A stretch of DNA of 64,000 nucleotides from Marchantia polymorpha subsp. ruderalis (GCA_037833965.1 AP031356.1:21474501-21538500); one strand, 5' to 3'; shown: positions 1 to 15,367, counted from the stretch's first letter. Notes: generated by a model from the letters alone, not told the origin. Program-made: numbers and translations.

Positions 1-3000
1 CAGATTACCATCTTCATTGAGGTGATTATTAACAAGAATTCGGATGGTGGATTGCAAGGTTGTTTGAGGCATTTGCGGTAGAAGATTATTGGAGTCCATT
101 GATAATGCAGACCAGACGAAACAAAAGCAGTTTCCAACACCTTCTGACGAGTGTCATTGATAGATATTTGATGAGTCAGGACCAGGTCTCAAGGTGACTC
201 TTGAAATATCAAGTTCAAGATATACCAGGCCTCAAAGATCGTTCACGTCCCAAGTCACCAGGGATAGAAGCTTACAGCACCTCGCATGTGAGATGAATAC
301 TCCTCACCGGTAGAGCTCTCGGTGACGAGGGTAATTGAATATATGACTAGAGTTCATAAACGGAGAATGCAAAAATTTGAATCTTGACTCGATAAATCTC
401 CGGAGGATACGCCAAACTGATTATCACCAAACACGCACAACAGAGTGGACAAGAGATACAGTCGAATGAGGTTTTATAATCTAGATCCGAGAACAGAGGC
501 ACATCGATACAGAGATCAATTTCATTCCATCGCTCGTTCCATTCCTAGAGGACAGTTTGGAACGGGATTAGTCAGAGGTTTAAAAGTTTGTTGCTGGTCA
601 CAGACTGCACGAAATTGGCAAATAATGAAATGACCTCGGTCACAATTGGACGAACTTTGGAGAGTCACCAGGTTTCTGAACACACGTAACAGGGATTTCG
701 AGCTCTGCAGGTCTCACTTTCTCACCAGTCAGGCTATTGCTGTTTTCGCAGTCTAAAACCTCCTATGAACATGCACAGGCGAACCTCGGATGTGTGGTTC
801 AAAACGTTCAAGCATATATGCCTCGATATGTACAGAATTGTAGTTCTACTCATGGGAATGGAAGAGAGTTGCAATACTGGGGCAGCAGGTTGTGGTCATA
901 TATACTTGCAGAGTTAGAATTTGGAAGGAATTGGGTCTATCACGAATGAGACATATGAAGAAGCTTACAGATGAAACCTAGAACGCTTTCGAGAACACGA
1001 GTGACACGCTTTAGACAATGAGCAGGACTTCTGAGGTGCCAAATTCCAAGGACTGCCTTCTGTCAGCTGTAAGACATTCAGTTTGTCAAAACTGTCAATA
1101 GCCTGCTCTCATCTCCTCAATCTAAGATCGCATAGTCATTTGCAGTGGAGCATGAAAACGTTTGCTTCTCGCACAGTATTCAAAGAGAGAAGACCACATT
1201 GTACTCGAAAGAGATTCAAGCTTTCGGTACAATTCTGCCATGGACGAAAAGAAAAACTCTAAAGACAGCGAGGTTTCATTCAGGACAAACCTTAAACGTA
1301 GATCGGTCCCTAGGACAAGTGTGTATAATGAGAAGGGACAGCCCCAATGACTCCGACAGCCCAGTTGAAATAGAAGAGGAAGACAGAAATGGGGTACTTC
1401 TGTAAAAACCGTTTACAAGGCTATCGACTCGAGGCATCCACAGTCAAAATCTGGGAGTTTCGCCTGGTACCTGTCAGTGGTACCAAGGGCTTTTCAAGTG
1501 AGATAAGGACCCTTGGCTTCAGCAGTCCCTGAGCAGATTTTGCCGGGCGAGGGTACATACATGCAACAAATCTTGGGGTTCTTTCATGGTTGGAAACATG
1601 ACACGACGTCTTCACCACGGTTCTGTTAATCTCGTTATTTCTTTCAAACTAATAAGAGTCTGTTTCGAGCTCTATGGAAAAGAATGACACGTGGGGTATG
1701 TACATGCAAGGTCCCGGGCCGACTATGCGATCAGGTTTCAATCATCTTTGAGACTGACATTATGTCAATGGGATTCTTCGATAATATTTTCTAAGGATCT
1801 GTCGTTGTAGCATAGAGGCATCGTGGTAATTCCAAAAAGAATTTAACCTAAGCGAATGCCTTTCTGATATAATATTCTCAGAACCTCTATATTGCCATTG
1901 ATTATTATCACTTACAAGCTGAAGTGTTTGTGAAAAAAATATTGTTGTACATGGAGGCGTTGGTCCTTTTTATCGTAAACATTTACAATGAACCAGAGAG
2001 TTGACAGAGGAAAGTGAGTTTTCTTGAATCAGAGTAGCAAGGAGAATTGCATCAGGAATTGCTTGAGCTAATAATGGACGATCTGGTAATTCTCGGGCAT
2101 TGTGTATACGAGATTTCAATCACGACAGACTCTTCAGCTTTAAATTCTGTCGAAATGTCGTCATGTTACTGAAAACTAGTTTCAACTCGTGTGCTGAGCT
2201 CGTGATCTCACCGTGATGAGAAGTTTCGTGAACTCTACATTACTTGCTGGCCAGAGCATTGAAGAATCGGGATTCGAGACATAAAAGCAGGGGTTCAGAT
2301 CGGGCATAACATCAGAGACTGTGGTCGGGCACCAGAGAAAAAGGTGAAGCATAAGAAGGAATTACAGTATTAGAGGACCTCGAAAGCAATGCGTGAACGA
2401 CATAGACGAAGAAGCAATCGCTCATGAAGTTACAATCACCGAGATAGTCGTCACATGCAAGTGAGAGAGTGGCCAACCACGAAACTGTAAGTACTCCCTG
2501 TCTTCGCAATGGAATGATCAAAAGTCGAATGGAATCTTCAGAGGAAGCCACCACTGGATGACAGAAATGTCACAGGAGCGGTCGGAACACCTTTTGCATT
2601 TGAGCTGTCAACATCTTTAGTCGGACATTTGTGAAACTTCAATAGACCTCGACGTTTCTCTGGACAACCGAATAGCGCTCGTCTTCAGTATGGACCCATG
2701 ATCCGCAATCTTGGTGTACACATAAGATCAAGGAAGCTGTTGATTGCAGCGAAGAACCGCGGAGAATCTCTCATGAGCTCGAGGGAAGTTAATCAAGGGA
2801 ATGGGAATCATACGTGAATTCGCAGTTTAGATCCTTTCGGTCCGAGTATCTTACACAATCTCACACTGAATAATGGCCTCCAATTGCACTCTCCCCTCGA
2901 ACGAGATCTTCTGATGTCAAGGCCAGTCTTCTTTTACGTTTGTTCGGGTTAGATTTCTACCACGTTCTACACGCAGCGAAGTCATGTTTCAACGATTTCA

Positions 3001-3037
3001 GTGGAACGGCGAAATTCGCCAGAGCCGGTCCATGAAT
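1..3037. other. No recognisable gene
   Basis: Unique sequence of mid GC content with only short open frames (under 90 codons) in all six frames, none of which shows a motif I recognise. No rRNA, tRNA or terminal-repeat structure was seen. Decayed transposon remnants cannot be excluded. Confidence 0.5.
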
Positions 3038-3068
3038 CAGAAGAAGCAGAAGAAGCAGAAGAAGCAGA
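3038..3068. repeat. 9-bp microsatellite (CAGAAGAAG)
   Basis: About three and a half copies of CAGAAGAAG in a row. A simple purine-rich repeat with no evident coding context. Confidence 0.85.
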
Positions 3069-3403
3069 GAGAGCCAAGAGCTTGCAGTCCCTCGACTGCT
3101 GCCTTCGAGCGTGAAGAGGACTCACACTAAGAAAAACTTCACATCTCGGTTGATGAGCGGGCGATTGGTTTGGTTCGTTGAGTTTGTAAGGTCAAGACTC
3201 TCGAGGCTGGGCTTCATGCAAATTGCAGGAAGAAGAGTACAGTACGTCGGAATGACGTTCTTTCCATGTTCATTCTGGCCATGCCCTAGTTTCACCCCAC
3301 TTCGCGATGACGATTTTCCGCCTAGAGAACGAGTGCACATCTCGAGATGATGGAGACATGTCGCTCTATGCAAAGCTTCCGCTCGGACAGAGACGCTTCT
3401 TTT

Positions 3404-3423
3404 GGGGGGGGGGGGGGGGGGGG
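3404..3423. repeat. Homopolymer of 20 G
   Basis: An uninterrupted run of 20 G after TTTT. Such runs are rare in plant unique DNA and are error-prone in sequencing, so the exact length may be unreliable. Confidence 0.85.
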
Positions 3424-6400
3424 CCTCCATGTAGAACATGATAGCCCTATAAATTCCCTCGAGCGATATGCTGTCCGAGAAGAATGCATGCTGTCCGATT
3501 GCTATTCCCCTTTCTAATGGCCAATTTGCAACTTCGAGTCACCGCGGCTCATGAGCGTGACATGTCTCTTGGAGAGGAGGCGGATCTCGAACGCTTGGAG
3601 TATACTCCAGCGCGGGAAGCATATTCTTCGTGATCTCGGGCTCGTCCGGGCTCTTCACTCCATCCAGCCGGAGTAACATTCTGCCACACTCCCCCCTCAC
3701 AGAACACTCGCTGGCCTGGATGAGCTTCGACTTCCGAGCGGCCCAGTCTGTGGCTCAGCTTCCATAGCTCCGTCTTGATATTTCGGTCTTTGTGTAGACC
3801 ACGTGACATCGACCGGGGCCCGATTTGGACTTTTCCATTCGCTCTATTTTGTGGATCGGTGCTGCACGTTTCTCGATGGTCAGTGGGTCTTCCTCCCGGC
3901 CTCTCGATCTGCACAGCAGATCGAGAATGGTAACAGACGCATTCGGCCTCGGGATATTACACGGACGGTAAAATCGACTCCGTGTTCGGATTTTGGTCGT
4001 CTTCAATTCAATTCAATTCGAGTCTAATTCCCGCTGACAGACAGCGTCAGTCAACTTACGCGCACAGATGTAATGCATGATCTCGCAGGTCTAGATCGTT
4101 TTGTTGTCCTCAATTTGGATTCTTACGGCCTTCCAACCTTTTTGCGTCTTCTTCCTTAAGGAGTCAGAGTCCAACGAGGTCTCCGAGTCATGTCCGGTTC
4201 ATAATTCGGGCCCATTCTCAAAGGTCTCGCCCAATTTCAACTGTTGGGCTCAGGTTATAACTATTATTGCGCAATTCGACTGCGGATTCGAGCTACCTCG
4301 TCATCGATGGGGTGAACCGACTCGATCATCTGGAGAAGATGATGGTCAGCACAGACATCGGAGCCCCGCTCGTATCTATGTTTCTGGTACATAGCGGGAG
4401 AAAGGCAACCAACGAAATGCGTGCACGACTCCGCCTCGTCTCGATGCGCACTGAGCACTGAGGACTGAGGACTGTCACGGCGCACTGGAGGTCTAAGAGG
4501 ATGTGGTCAACGATGCTGCATCTGTGCGTTCGTCACTCGCTGCAAGGCAAGGCCATGCCCTCCGCAGCGTTTGCTCTGCGAGGTGCTTTCTTACTCACTG
4601 CGCTTTTTTATCCGCCTCAGCTTTCATCTTTTGGGATTTCATAGCCGTAATGAACATGCAGTTGACTGGACCTCTTTGACGAGCCCAACAGACACACGCC
4701 CCTTGAGAGGGCAGCTTGCCCTTGAAAAAGTCTGGACAGTACGGCAGCTCCAAATTAAAGCCTGAAAGTCTAGCGAGGGTCTTCGAGCAGATCGTTAGCC
4801 ATCTCTCGCCGATGATATCTATCTCTCCGCGCTCAGACGATCTGGCCACTCCTGCCAATAGGTGCCTCGAGCGCGTAATCTGCTGCGTTGCCAACATCCA
4901 TCCATGCAGTGTACATGCAGTAGTAGTAGTAGCTCGCACTCTCGTGGCTCCCTAATCCGGAGCAGTGGCATCGTGCTCGTCTCTGATCTGTACGAGAGAG
5001 CTCCTGATGAGCCTCAGCAGCTTTCGCGCAGCAGCGCAGAGATGGCCTCTGGCGTCCGGGAGAGAGCCGTAGCATCGGGATGGAAGGTTGGCCTGCAGGG
5101 AAGACGACAAATGCGAAGCAGCCAAGCACCTGCAAATCTCTGACAGTGAACGAACTCGACGACCAGGCAGTAACTCAAAGATGGACTTCGGCTTAACTTC
5201 ATCTGGTCTTCAGGTCGACCCGACCTCGTCCGACCATTTTCAAAACTTGCCATCTACTTCAAAGATGGTGCCAAGCGCTCTGATATTTTTAGCGCCGGGC
5301 TTAACTTCATTTGGCAGTCCGACCGCTTTCAATAAAAACCTTCCTCTCCGAGGAATGCGCACGCCTGCTCGGCATCGAGCAGGCGAGCTCGGCCCCGGCC
5401 CCGGCTCCCAGTGGGCCCGGCCTCGAGAATCCCGCATGGCAAACTCGAACCTCATCCAGTTTCCGAGCATTTCATAGTCTCGAGTTACCGACGACAAATC
5501 CTGCCGCATCTCGTCGCTCCCGCTTCCACTTGTCGCTGTGTCCTTAAAGATTGAGTGAGATCCACTTGGTTCCGGCATCCCCCTCAGCACTACAATGTAT
5601 GAGCCTGCTGCTCCGACATCGGACCAGCGAAGCTAGACGCGTGGAACGCAGCGCGGTGGCGAGTGTCATTCTGAAGGATTTATCGAAGGGAGAGGACGGG
5701 ATTGAACGTATTATTCAGTGCTCCGATTCGCCCGACGACGAGCCGTCGGGTGAATTTGGTTGGCCTTATTTGACTGCTGGCCCCATTCCTGAAGGCTCAT
5801 TCGGGTTTCCGCTCACCTGGCGAGCTCCAAGGCATGGCTGCAGCGAATAGAACAATAATTTTTGAAAGTTCGATGAATCAGTAGGAACATTCGGGATTAT
5901 AGTAGGCACTCTGCTCGCACTATGAAACGAAACACCGATCGGTTCACAGTACGTGCCCCGGTGCGGTGACTCCTTGCTTTTCGAGCAAGCCGCGAGGAGA
6001 AAATTCCTCGCTCTTTTATCTATCGCTCTGGTGGCGACAAGTCGAAAGCAGCTTTGTGCTTGTCAGAACCGGCGTGGAAGTATCAGCAATCGAAGGTCCG
6101 GGGACATGGATTCATTCGGTGGTGCCTCGGTTCGCACCGGAAACACAACCGAGACAGCACTCTTCGCAGAGTTGCTCTCGTGGCTATAGACACGTATCAG
6201 ATACTCATGAGCATCTCCCGTCGAGCTCGCCACTGCAGCTTTTCCGCTTCCAGCAATCAGTCGACGACATGACCTGGCTGACCCGATGAACCGAACTCCA
6301 CATATACACACACTTCATTAAAAATCACTTCTCTTGAAAATTAATTTCCTTGAAATTCAGCATCTCCAGGATGCAAGATATTCACCACCACGAATCGCAT

Positions 6401-8020
6401 CACGATATGAGCTCGTAACGCAACGAAATCCGATGATTTGTGTATCGGAGAGCCGGTAAGTTGACCGACGTGGATGCCACGTCAGTCAACTGACGACGTG
6501 GATGCCACGTCCGAGTTAACGAACTTCGGCCTTACTTCACGATCTGCACCGCCGCGACTTCGATCCACTGCATCGCGTCGTCAGTGCCCCCGTCGAGATT
6601 ACGAGATTCAGTGTACGTTGAGGGAATCGCCCAGCTCCTGCTCTCGTAAAATTCTGAGCTTTGGTAGCAGCGAGGAAAAGGTACCCCCGCAGCAGCCTAC
6701 AGATTTGGAACCGACAGCTGGGGCCCACGTGGTTGACTCCGAAATGTACCAACCATGGTCATCATGTTGCTCTCGCCATCGCCAACCAGTCGCCAACCCC
6801 TTGGAAGTGGGGGGTATATTTTTAATTTGCGTTCGCCGTGGGCCAAACAGAGCCAGGATAAAGTATATGTGAAATATGTGCTCCTTTGCCCAGTGCGAAA
6901 GTGATATGTGGGTGGAAGAAGATCTGCAGCCTCATCCAATGTCCCTCTGCAATCTGTGGTAGGCGAGAACAAAAGACTCTTCGTTTCCCATTTATCTCTG
7001 CCACATGGTGGTGCTGCTCATCACTGTGCATGAATATTTAACTCGTTTTCGTGACCCGAAAAGCTTTTGTTTTCCAGTCAAGGATTCACTTTTGTGGCAA
7101 AAGGAAATGAATTGATTCACCTGGTCAACTGCATTTTCAGAGTAGGGGAACCAGGTGGTATTGAAGGAAGGAAGGATGGGAAGACACATCAAAAAGTACA
7201 TGGATGAAATCGAAGGGCAAGATGGGGCTAGGCCAGCATTGCAATTTATAAATGGGTACATACTTGGGGGAGTTTGTATGCACTAACTGCATATGGCATC
7301 ATGATCGGATTTCATTCTGAATACTGCAAGGGGATTGGAACATCATTGCACTGCACCTAAAAAAGACGTAATGTGGCGTCTTTTCTGAGACTGATGGCAA
7401 ACGCAATTGTTGTGACTTGCATATAGGTGGTACATACTTTAATAATGCACCGTAAGATTAAAAAGCAGGCCATCTCGAAAGGGCAGCTGAAGGTGTTCAA
7501 AGACCTCTGCCAAGGCTAGAAAGATCTGCCCGTTCAGTAGGATTTCGTGAGAAACAGTTATGGGTTTGGCGCAGCAAGTGGATTTTGCCTATACAGATAG
7601 AGGATAACGAGGCTACGTGAAAGTCCGAACTCTGATTGTCAGTACAACAATGTAATGAATGATGTCCACCGTTCGATTACACGTTGTGACAACGTTCAAT
7701 GTTCATCTCTTTCCAGTCATGTACAGTGCACTCGAGTCCCTACGAGGACTGAAGGACTTGAGCTCTGTACTTGCAAATCTGACTTTCAGATAGACAGCCC
7801 GAGACCCATAGTAACTGCATCAATTCATGGCTGGATGCAGCGGATTGTACATGCGGAAGTCCACAGCAGTCGCCGTCAGTTTCTAGTCTGAGCAGGTTGT
7901 TCATCCCATTATCGAAGAGCGTTCAAACGTGAACAACTTTGAGATGGTCTCAGTCCATGAGTAGAGTCTTCGTAGGATACTTGGGGAGACTATAAAATCT
8001 GAGAAGACTCTAGAAGAATG
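3424..8020. other. No recognisable gene
   Basis: Moderate GC content with overlapping open frames on both strands up to 132 codons (for example near 6474-6872). None has a family motif, and overlapping frames on both strands are expected by chance here. I see no splice-supported exon chain. Confidence 0.45.
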
Positions 8021-10800
8021 TAGTATACAAGAAAGAAATAAAATCTACTGATCGCTAGTAAAGTCATGGTTCCAGTACAGTTCATTTAACCACAAAAAAA
8101 ATGCAAATCACCAACCATTCATACTGGGCCTTGTGTTTGACTATTCGTAGAATTGGTACTATTTGGAGAATTTCTGTCAGCTTTTCTTAAAGTCAGTATA
8201 ATTTGAAGTGGGGAGTAAGGAGACAAGCTAACTGCAATGAAATTATTGAGGCTTTGTCAATGTAATAATTAGAATCTGAAGTTGGACACTACTTTTACTA
8301 CATAAATGTATTTATGAGTTAATATAGTATCTACTGATACTATAAAAATTTTAATAAGTGAAAATGAAGGAAAAATAGAGACACATGGAGTAAAAGGATT
8401 GCATCAGAATCTTTTATTTAAAAATCAGAGTGAAACCAGGCCAAGGAAACAAAACCAATCCAAGAAGATAGACGATAATTATAAAGATTATCATTCTTGT
8501 GATAAATCAGAATGCAATAATGACTTTTGAAAATCTGATTTTGTTGAAGTAAAATAAAATGTAGTGATGTGTAATGTATTTATATCATAAATAATAAACC
8601 ATTCAATTTTTTTTAAATATCCAGTACTTTTCACATGATCAACATAAGAGCTGTTATGTTCAAATTTCAATTTCAAAAATCTAATGATGATACCTGAAAT
8701 ATATGCAAGTGAAAATATACTTCTAAAAATTACAGAATTTGAATTGATAAAATGATAAATATACTCGCATTTTTTGCTTTATGTGATGGCTTAAAATAGT
8801 TCGCATGAAATATTATGGATTATTTAATGTTTGAAAACACAAAACGAGAAACTATTTATTTATTTATTTATTTCAAATAAAAATTACAAGTTTTCAGATT
8901 TTCTACGATACAACACAAACGTATACGACGCAAATAAAATGCAAAAAGTGAACAAAAGAGATATGTGATTCTATGACAACATAAGTGATTAAAGTGAGAT
9001 CTATAAAATGAATATTACTAAGAGCTAATATTGGATCTCTTATATAGTGGCAAGATAACCAAACATAACGTAGTAAAGTTCAAGAAGATAGAGTTATCAA
9101 AGGTCAATCTCAACTTGTTAGAAAGTTCTTGAAAAATGTAGAAACCAAATATGATTTTTGAATGATTTCATTCAACAAACATTTCAATTGAGTTATGAAT
9201 TTTATGTAAAAATTTTCAAAATTTTATTATTTAAATAAATATGATATAGTAAAAAAATACAAATTATATTTTTTAAAATAAATATTTTTCAAATTATAAG
9301 ATATTTGATTGACCTGTTAGATTAAAATCTGTTTAAATTTTGAATTCAGTAAGAATATGATTTTAAATAGAAATACAACAATCATAAGTAATGACATATA
9401 TAAAAAATTGCCAAAATTTCACATTTCATTATTTAATAATGACACATACTCAAGATAATTAATCTTAACTTATTAACATAATTCATAAAAATGAATTTAG
9501 ATTTTACCTCATTCATCTTTTAGTCTAAACCAACAAAATTAATTGGCATTACTTGAAAATTGATTTCGAAATTTTTAAGGAAAAAAGAATTCAATTGTAG
9601 ATGTATAAAAGAAGAAGTGGAGTTAAAACATATTTATTCAAGCACATGATTTAATACTGAAGGTTGAGGAAAAAAGGAGAGAGGCAAGTGCCTTCGATGA
9701 CATGTAATGATTTTAAAAGCAAAAAATGTTTTAAATATGGAAATTTTATTTGCAAGAAGAGTGCCTGAAGTTTTGAAGTAACATCTTTCAAGTACAATAA
9801 TCTGAAACATAATGCAATTCGATGCATTCCTATCAAAAATATAAGAATATTAGATGTAAGAATTTACATTTTTAGGGGTTATATAACAAAAATTTAAAAA
9901 TCATCATTCTTTCATAGGCAAAAGATAAAACATGTTATCATATGCCACATATAATAGGCCAAAATACTTATGCACGAGAAAATTACTGTAAGTGATCGAT
10001 GTCCAAGCATGTTCTAGTGTGATGCCTATATACAATATAATAATCAGATGCAATAAGACAAAGACAGATGGGAATCATTAAATATACCATGATAATAACA
10101 ATCACTTTGAGTCCATCTATGAATCAAAAGGAATGAAGATATATCGTTCTCATTACGATTGATTATTGCTAATCTTAGGAGCAATGTCAAATCCCTAACT
10201 GTACAACTCCTCAATATGACATCTGATGCAACTGTGTGTGATGACATCAGTTGCAAAAGTGACTTGAGTTGGACAAGATTTGAAATTATTCACAACATCA
10301 ACTCGGACATGTAGAGACCAGAATGCATGTTCTTGATGTGAGAATGTACAATATCTCTCGAACTTGCATGATCACTCCCTTGAACAATGTTTTTTATGAC
10401 ATGTACATACTATTTCTCGTACCTCTGAGAGTAGAGTATGCTAAAAATGTACTAGTGGCTGAAGTGTCGATTTATGACATATTTGGAATATCTTAAGTAA
10501 GTTCTGAAATAATGAAAATGACATATCCTCCTTAAACTTAATTGAACCAAAATCTCTTTATTGCAAGATTATTAAATTAAAAGGAAAAACCAACATGTGG
10601 TAAAGCAACGGAGAGCAACTTATTGAGTAGTATGAACGCGTATTGTGGGATAAGTGTCTTATGCAGTTACTCGTAAAACTTACGAGGGAGCTATCCAGAA
10701 AAGTGGTCGAATCTCCAACCATAACCTGTGTTTTACGAGATAATGTGTAGCATGACGGTATGTTATAAGCCCTCAGTTCGTGGTTTTAAAAATGAGGAAA
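8020..10800. other. AT-rich gene desert
   Basis: Strongly AT-rich DNA with long A and T runs and a short ATTT tandem repeat near 8853-8873. No open frame longer than about 70 codons and no recognisable element termini. Confidence 0.6.
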
Positions 10801-11059
10801 CATCCCAAGGACAGATTGAGGGCGAAATCTTAAGTGAGCAATGCAACAAATGCCGAAAAAGGCTCATGTTAAGGGCGACTCTGGCCCCCTTGTTCTACTA
10901 GTACGAGTTGAGAGTAGACGAAGCGTTGGATGGTATCGTCCCATGTGTTGCAAGTGGTGGCGCGATCAAGTCGGTCGCCTACGACGCAGTGTTGGATGGG
11001 ATGGTCCCATGAACTCAGCGTGATGATCACGCCAAGTTCCTTGGAAGAAAGATGCCTCG

Positions 11060-11253
11060 AAAACCGCCTTGCTTCGACGCAGTGCATGATCTCCAGCTCG
11101 CCCAGCAACTCCAGTGACGACGATTTACCGGATCAAGAGTAACCATCCATTGCCACCAAAACCACCTTGCTTCGTCACAGTGCATGATCTCCAGCTCGTC
11201 CAGCAGCTCCACTGGTGACGAGGTACTAGATCAAGAGTAACCATCCATTACCA
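11060..11253. repeat. Tandem duplication, period about 98 bp
   Basis: Two imperfect head-to-tail copies, 11060-11157 and 11158-11253. Both contain AGTGCATGATCTCCAGCTCG and both end in a shared GATCAAGAGTAACCATCCATT stretch with a few substitutions and small indels between them. The preceding 140 bp (10917-11030) holds a related pair of GTTGGATGG...GTCCCATG segments, so the region appears to have grown by local duplication. Confidence 0.8.
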
Positions 11254-14200
11254 TGAGCACCGAGACACGAGCTTGTGAGAACTTCGGTTACATTTTGCAT
11301 GACCTCTGCCTGCCATCCGTTCCCACCTGGTTTCAGCCGAGCCGAGCCCCGCCCAGCCCAGCAACTCCTCTCGGCGAGCTGCGCAAATCCGTCCACCGGG
11401 GACTTCGTTCAACCATCTCCCACGCGTCTTCGATGGCCCAATTTCCTCCACCTCGTCTCGTCTCCTGTCGGTAAGTTGTCGGAACCTTTGAAAGCTCGAG
11501 AGTTTCATTTCCTATCGACCAGGTGCAAATATTTTCCTCGACCTGCCTCTGCCATCCATTTGTGCTTGAGGCGTAAGGTAAGGTTCAGGCTGGTCCTTGC
11601 CACCCGTTGGGTCGAGCGTCGGTCTTTAGTTGCGATGCTGCTATGCTGTTTTGCTGCGCGCGCTCAACGTACAACTGCTTCCTCATGCCGATGAAGTTTT
11701 GAGCACCATGAAGTGTCGTAGCCGGTCAAGGGCAGGTAATTCTGGTAATTCGAGTTTAGCTCGATGATGCACCACGACAAGTGTCCCGTTCTGAGGTTGA
11801 TTTGCGTTTGCATGCTAAACACCTGGTGGTCACGGAGGACCATCTATGCTCTTGAGAAACACCCAATAATATAGCAAAATCATGGCACTGCCTCGGTTGC
11901 ACAAGTATGAAACCAAGGGATAGTAACTAAGGTGTAACCAATCCTGGTTACATTAAGACAGGTCTTATATTGCTCACTTGGTCACTAAATTAAAATGTAG
12001 TGGTGGGCATTGTTCCAGTTAACTTTGGCTTCAGGGATACATGAAAACGTAAATACCATCAATTGGTGGATAAGATTTGATATTATTTGTCTTTCTAATG
12101 TTTTAGTTAAGGCAAGGCAACTAAGAATGTAAAACATTTGAAAATCTATGTTACATGAATTGGGGACTATCCTAGGAGTAAAGCATATAAAGCAAAGAGA
12201 GTTACGGAGAAAAACGTTTCATCTTCATGACAATGCCAAAGTTTTTGTTATGATTTAATAGCGAGGTCATTGTTATTTTGAGTAAGGATTATCACTCTGG
12301 ATGAGATAATTTTGATGGTAATATAATTTGAGAAGAGTGTGCTGTGATGAGAATAGTTGTTGTGATTAACATGCGAGTATTGATAGGAAGTTACTATGGT
12401 GGCAAGTTATGGATTCGAGAGATAGAAAAATACAGCCTCTAAGTTTTGAATCCTGTTCATGTCAAACTTTCTATATTGAGAAAGTAAGGTTGATCAATAT
12501 TTGATGCATACTTTGATGACAACTTTATGCATCGAATGATATCCTTTATTTAGCATATAATTAAAATCAATATTGAAAAACATGGTCAGTCGGGTTACTT
12601 ACCCTTGACTTTGAACCTGACCAATACAAAACTGTACGGTGTAAAAACCAATGACACTGCCACACCCACCAATATATCATGGCATACTACAGGAGTGAAA
12701 TCACAACATAGAATCATGCCGTAAAACTCTCAGTAATGATCTACATAAACTTGCACATTCAGCTTGCTTTCAACTTAAATAATCATTAACCAAAATTGAA
12801 GTAAAAGCAACTTGTCTACCAGACTCTCTAGTTTTGGCAGGGCTTAACCTCACGGTTACATAAAATCTAGTTGTGTTGTCTTAACCTTATCACCTTGAAG
12901 GGAAGGGAACTTCCCCACCTTCAGCTTTTCAAAAGTTGAGCCATTTGCGAGCTGTTGCTAAATTAGGAGGGAGGACCGGACGACGTGGTCCTATAGGGGT
13001 GATGGTTTTTGTTAAGACGTCAGGGGGTCCGATATGACGTTCGGTAGAACGCTTATACACATATTTTGAAAGGCATTGTAACGGCATTATATAATATACC
13101 TAAAGCATATGGGAAAGTGAAGCTGGATCATGATTAGCTCATTGTTTGCCCCGGACACAAGCTTCTACTCAAGTGAACAATCATGTGATTTACGTTTTGA
13201 ATGTTTTCTTATGCCCCTCACGTGACACATGATTGTAGCGGGATCCTCCCACTACATTAGATTAAACATATTCCAGCTTAATCTACGTTGTTTTAGACGT
13301 GAGATTTATCTGTTTTCTTCCCACAAGTCCCAATAGCTTATTTCGAGGAAAAAAAGAAATCAACCCCTTTACTACAACAAGGCCCCTTGATTGTTAAAAC
13401 AATAATCACACACGATATATGGTTCAAGCCTCTAGCCTCGACGATTCTAACATTTATATCTATGAGCAAGTTTTGGGCATAAATTGTTCATCTCATAATA
13501 TTTACAACGGGCGGCCCATGCACAGCTCAAAATGGTGGGGTCATTACCAAAGGTGAACAATTTATGAAGAGTAAATGCAGCATAACGCAATATACATCGA
13601 ACATCAGCTCCACGCAGCGCAAATCATATTGCTCAATCTCAGCCTTGGACCAGGCGAAGAAACAAAAATTTTGTTTTAATTTTTTGGGTCCTAGAATGGC
13701 TGGGATTCACCCCTCACCCATCATCATCACGCCAGCACCAGCTGGTTGAACCTGATACCATCCAGCCTCAGTGGTGCGAATTTACCTAGCGTCGATCTGG
13801 AGGGCACCTTAGAAGATAAAGGGCGGCTTGATGCCAAACGTCATCAGAACATTAGACAACTCATCCCAGTGCGCAGGAGCACAAGCAGCATATTATATCA
13901 GACTCAAAATCCTAGGATTTGATACTTGCACTTTCAATTTGAAGACTTTCAACTCAGGCCATGTCAGCGGTTTAGCTCTTGCTTGAACCTCGAGTTCCAT
14001 AGCGTACCAGCACTCAAGTAGTAAATTCTAGCGTGAATTCAATAGGCATCTCGACCTGCTCGATTTGAACTGGACAACGAAAAAAGGAGACGCATGGAAT
14101 AAAAGCCCCAATGCAACAACAGAGATTCAACTGCAAAGGTACGGACCAGCACAGGAAGGGAAAGAGAGAGCTGATCTCCCTCTTGATGTAACCCTATATC

Positions 14201-15367
14201 ACCGAAGAGTTAGACGCATGGAACAAAACGTGTGTTGGAACCACATCATTAGATGTACATAGCCAAAGCAATCTATAAAATCATGGGAAGGAAAGTAAGT
14301 AGGTAACCCTTCTCTCTTTCCTTATAATCACGATGTCAACAACTGCCTAATTCATATTCGATACGGGTGATAACAAAAAACCTAAAAATAACATCACCTA
14401 TCAAAATTGCAACTCTCATTAAGAAAATCGACAATATTTTCTAAATTCATGCAAATGCACTATTCAGTTTATTGCATGCATTAAAATAACCGTAATTTTT
14501 TAATGGTAATCTCAAGCTCACTTTAATCGATTTAATTATATGTAGTCCGTTGGACCTACATGTCACATCAATTCCGAACATAATTCTTTCACCGCCCTCC
14601 TAGTGGTAGTCAGCAGCAGTCCGAAAGCCCTACCAGAGTCTCTTTCTCAGGAGACTGGATGAATGACGTTGGTACGGTTTTCTCTTTCTCCGAGTCCGGA
14701 CTAAAGTCGCCATCGCTGTGGCTCTCGAAAACTCCGGGTTAGATCCTCACCAGGTGGACGGTCAGGAGAATATCCAAGTCGTGAAGTTCTCCACGTTATC
14801 GTCAACCGAGCATGCTTTCAACAATATGCAGCCGGGAAGAGAAATCTCGAGCCCTCAGAGTTGTCGGTCCAAATTCTCCACCACGAGAAAATGACCACAC
14901 ATTGTGACCTTACGTTTAATAACATATATTGCATCCAATAGCTTAATCATCAAAGTCAGTTTCAACTGCTTTAGATATAGGAATCGTCAAAATAGGCCTT
15001 ACTGATCAATGGTCTAAGAATTTCTAAAAACGTAGATCAGATCACATATAGAAATCCATTATAACATCACGAAAATGCCTAAAGCACTTCTCTGCGAGCT
15101 CAGAGTCTCGGTCTCTGAACTCTAGTTGGATCTGTTCGATGTAATAAGACATGTTTTCCATTCTGATGCTATCGGAGCTGAGCTATTGGTGCTATCAGAT
15201 TCACTCCTTCGGTGTCATCCTTGTGGCCTTCCCAAACTTTTTCTTATTAATTTATCGCTTTCGCCTCGCGTATGTAGGTCGGTGTGCTGGTGGTGGCCGA
15301 CCTCAATTGTGGGGGCATCATATAATGGGATCGACCAGATGGTTGAATTCAGGGATCGAATCTTCAT
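11254..15367. other. No recognisable gene; possible 5' exon signals near 11.4-11.6 kb
   Basis: A GC-richer patch at 11254-11700 contains two splice-donor-like sites (CTGTCG|GTAAGTT at about 11471 and GCGTAAG|GTAAGG at about 11578). It could be a 5' exon of an unrecognised gene, but I find no matching downstream coding exon. The rest (11.7-15.1 kb) is AT-leaning with no supported feature. Confidence 0.3.

Noticed and set aside
6474..6872. 132-codon plus-strand frame
   Set aside because: Overlapped by several minus-strand frames of similar size, with no motif and no splice support.
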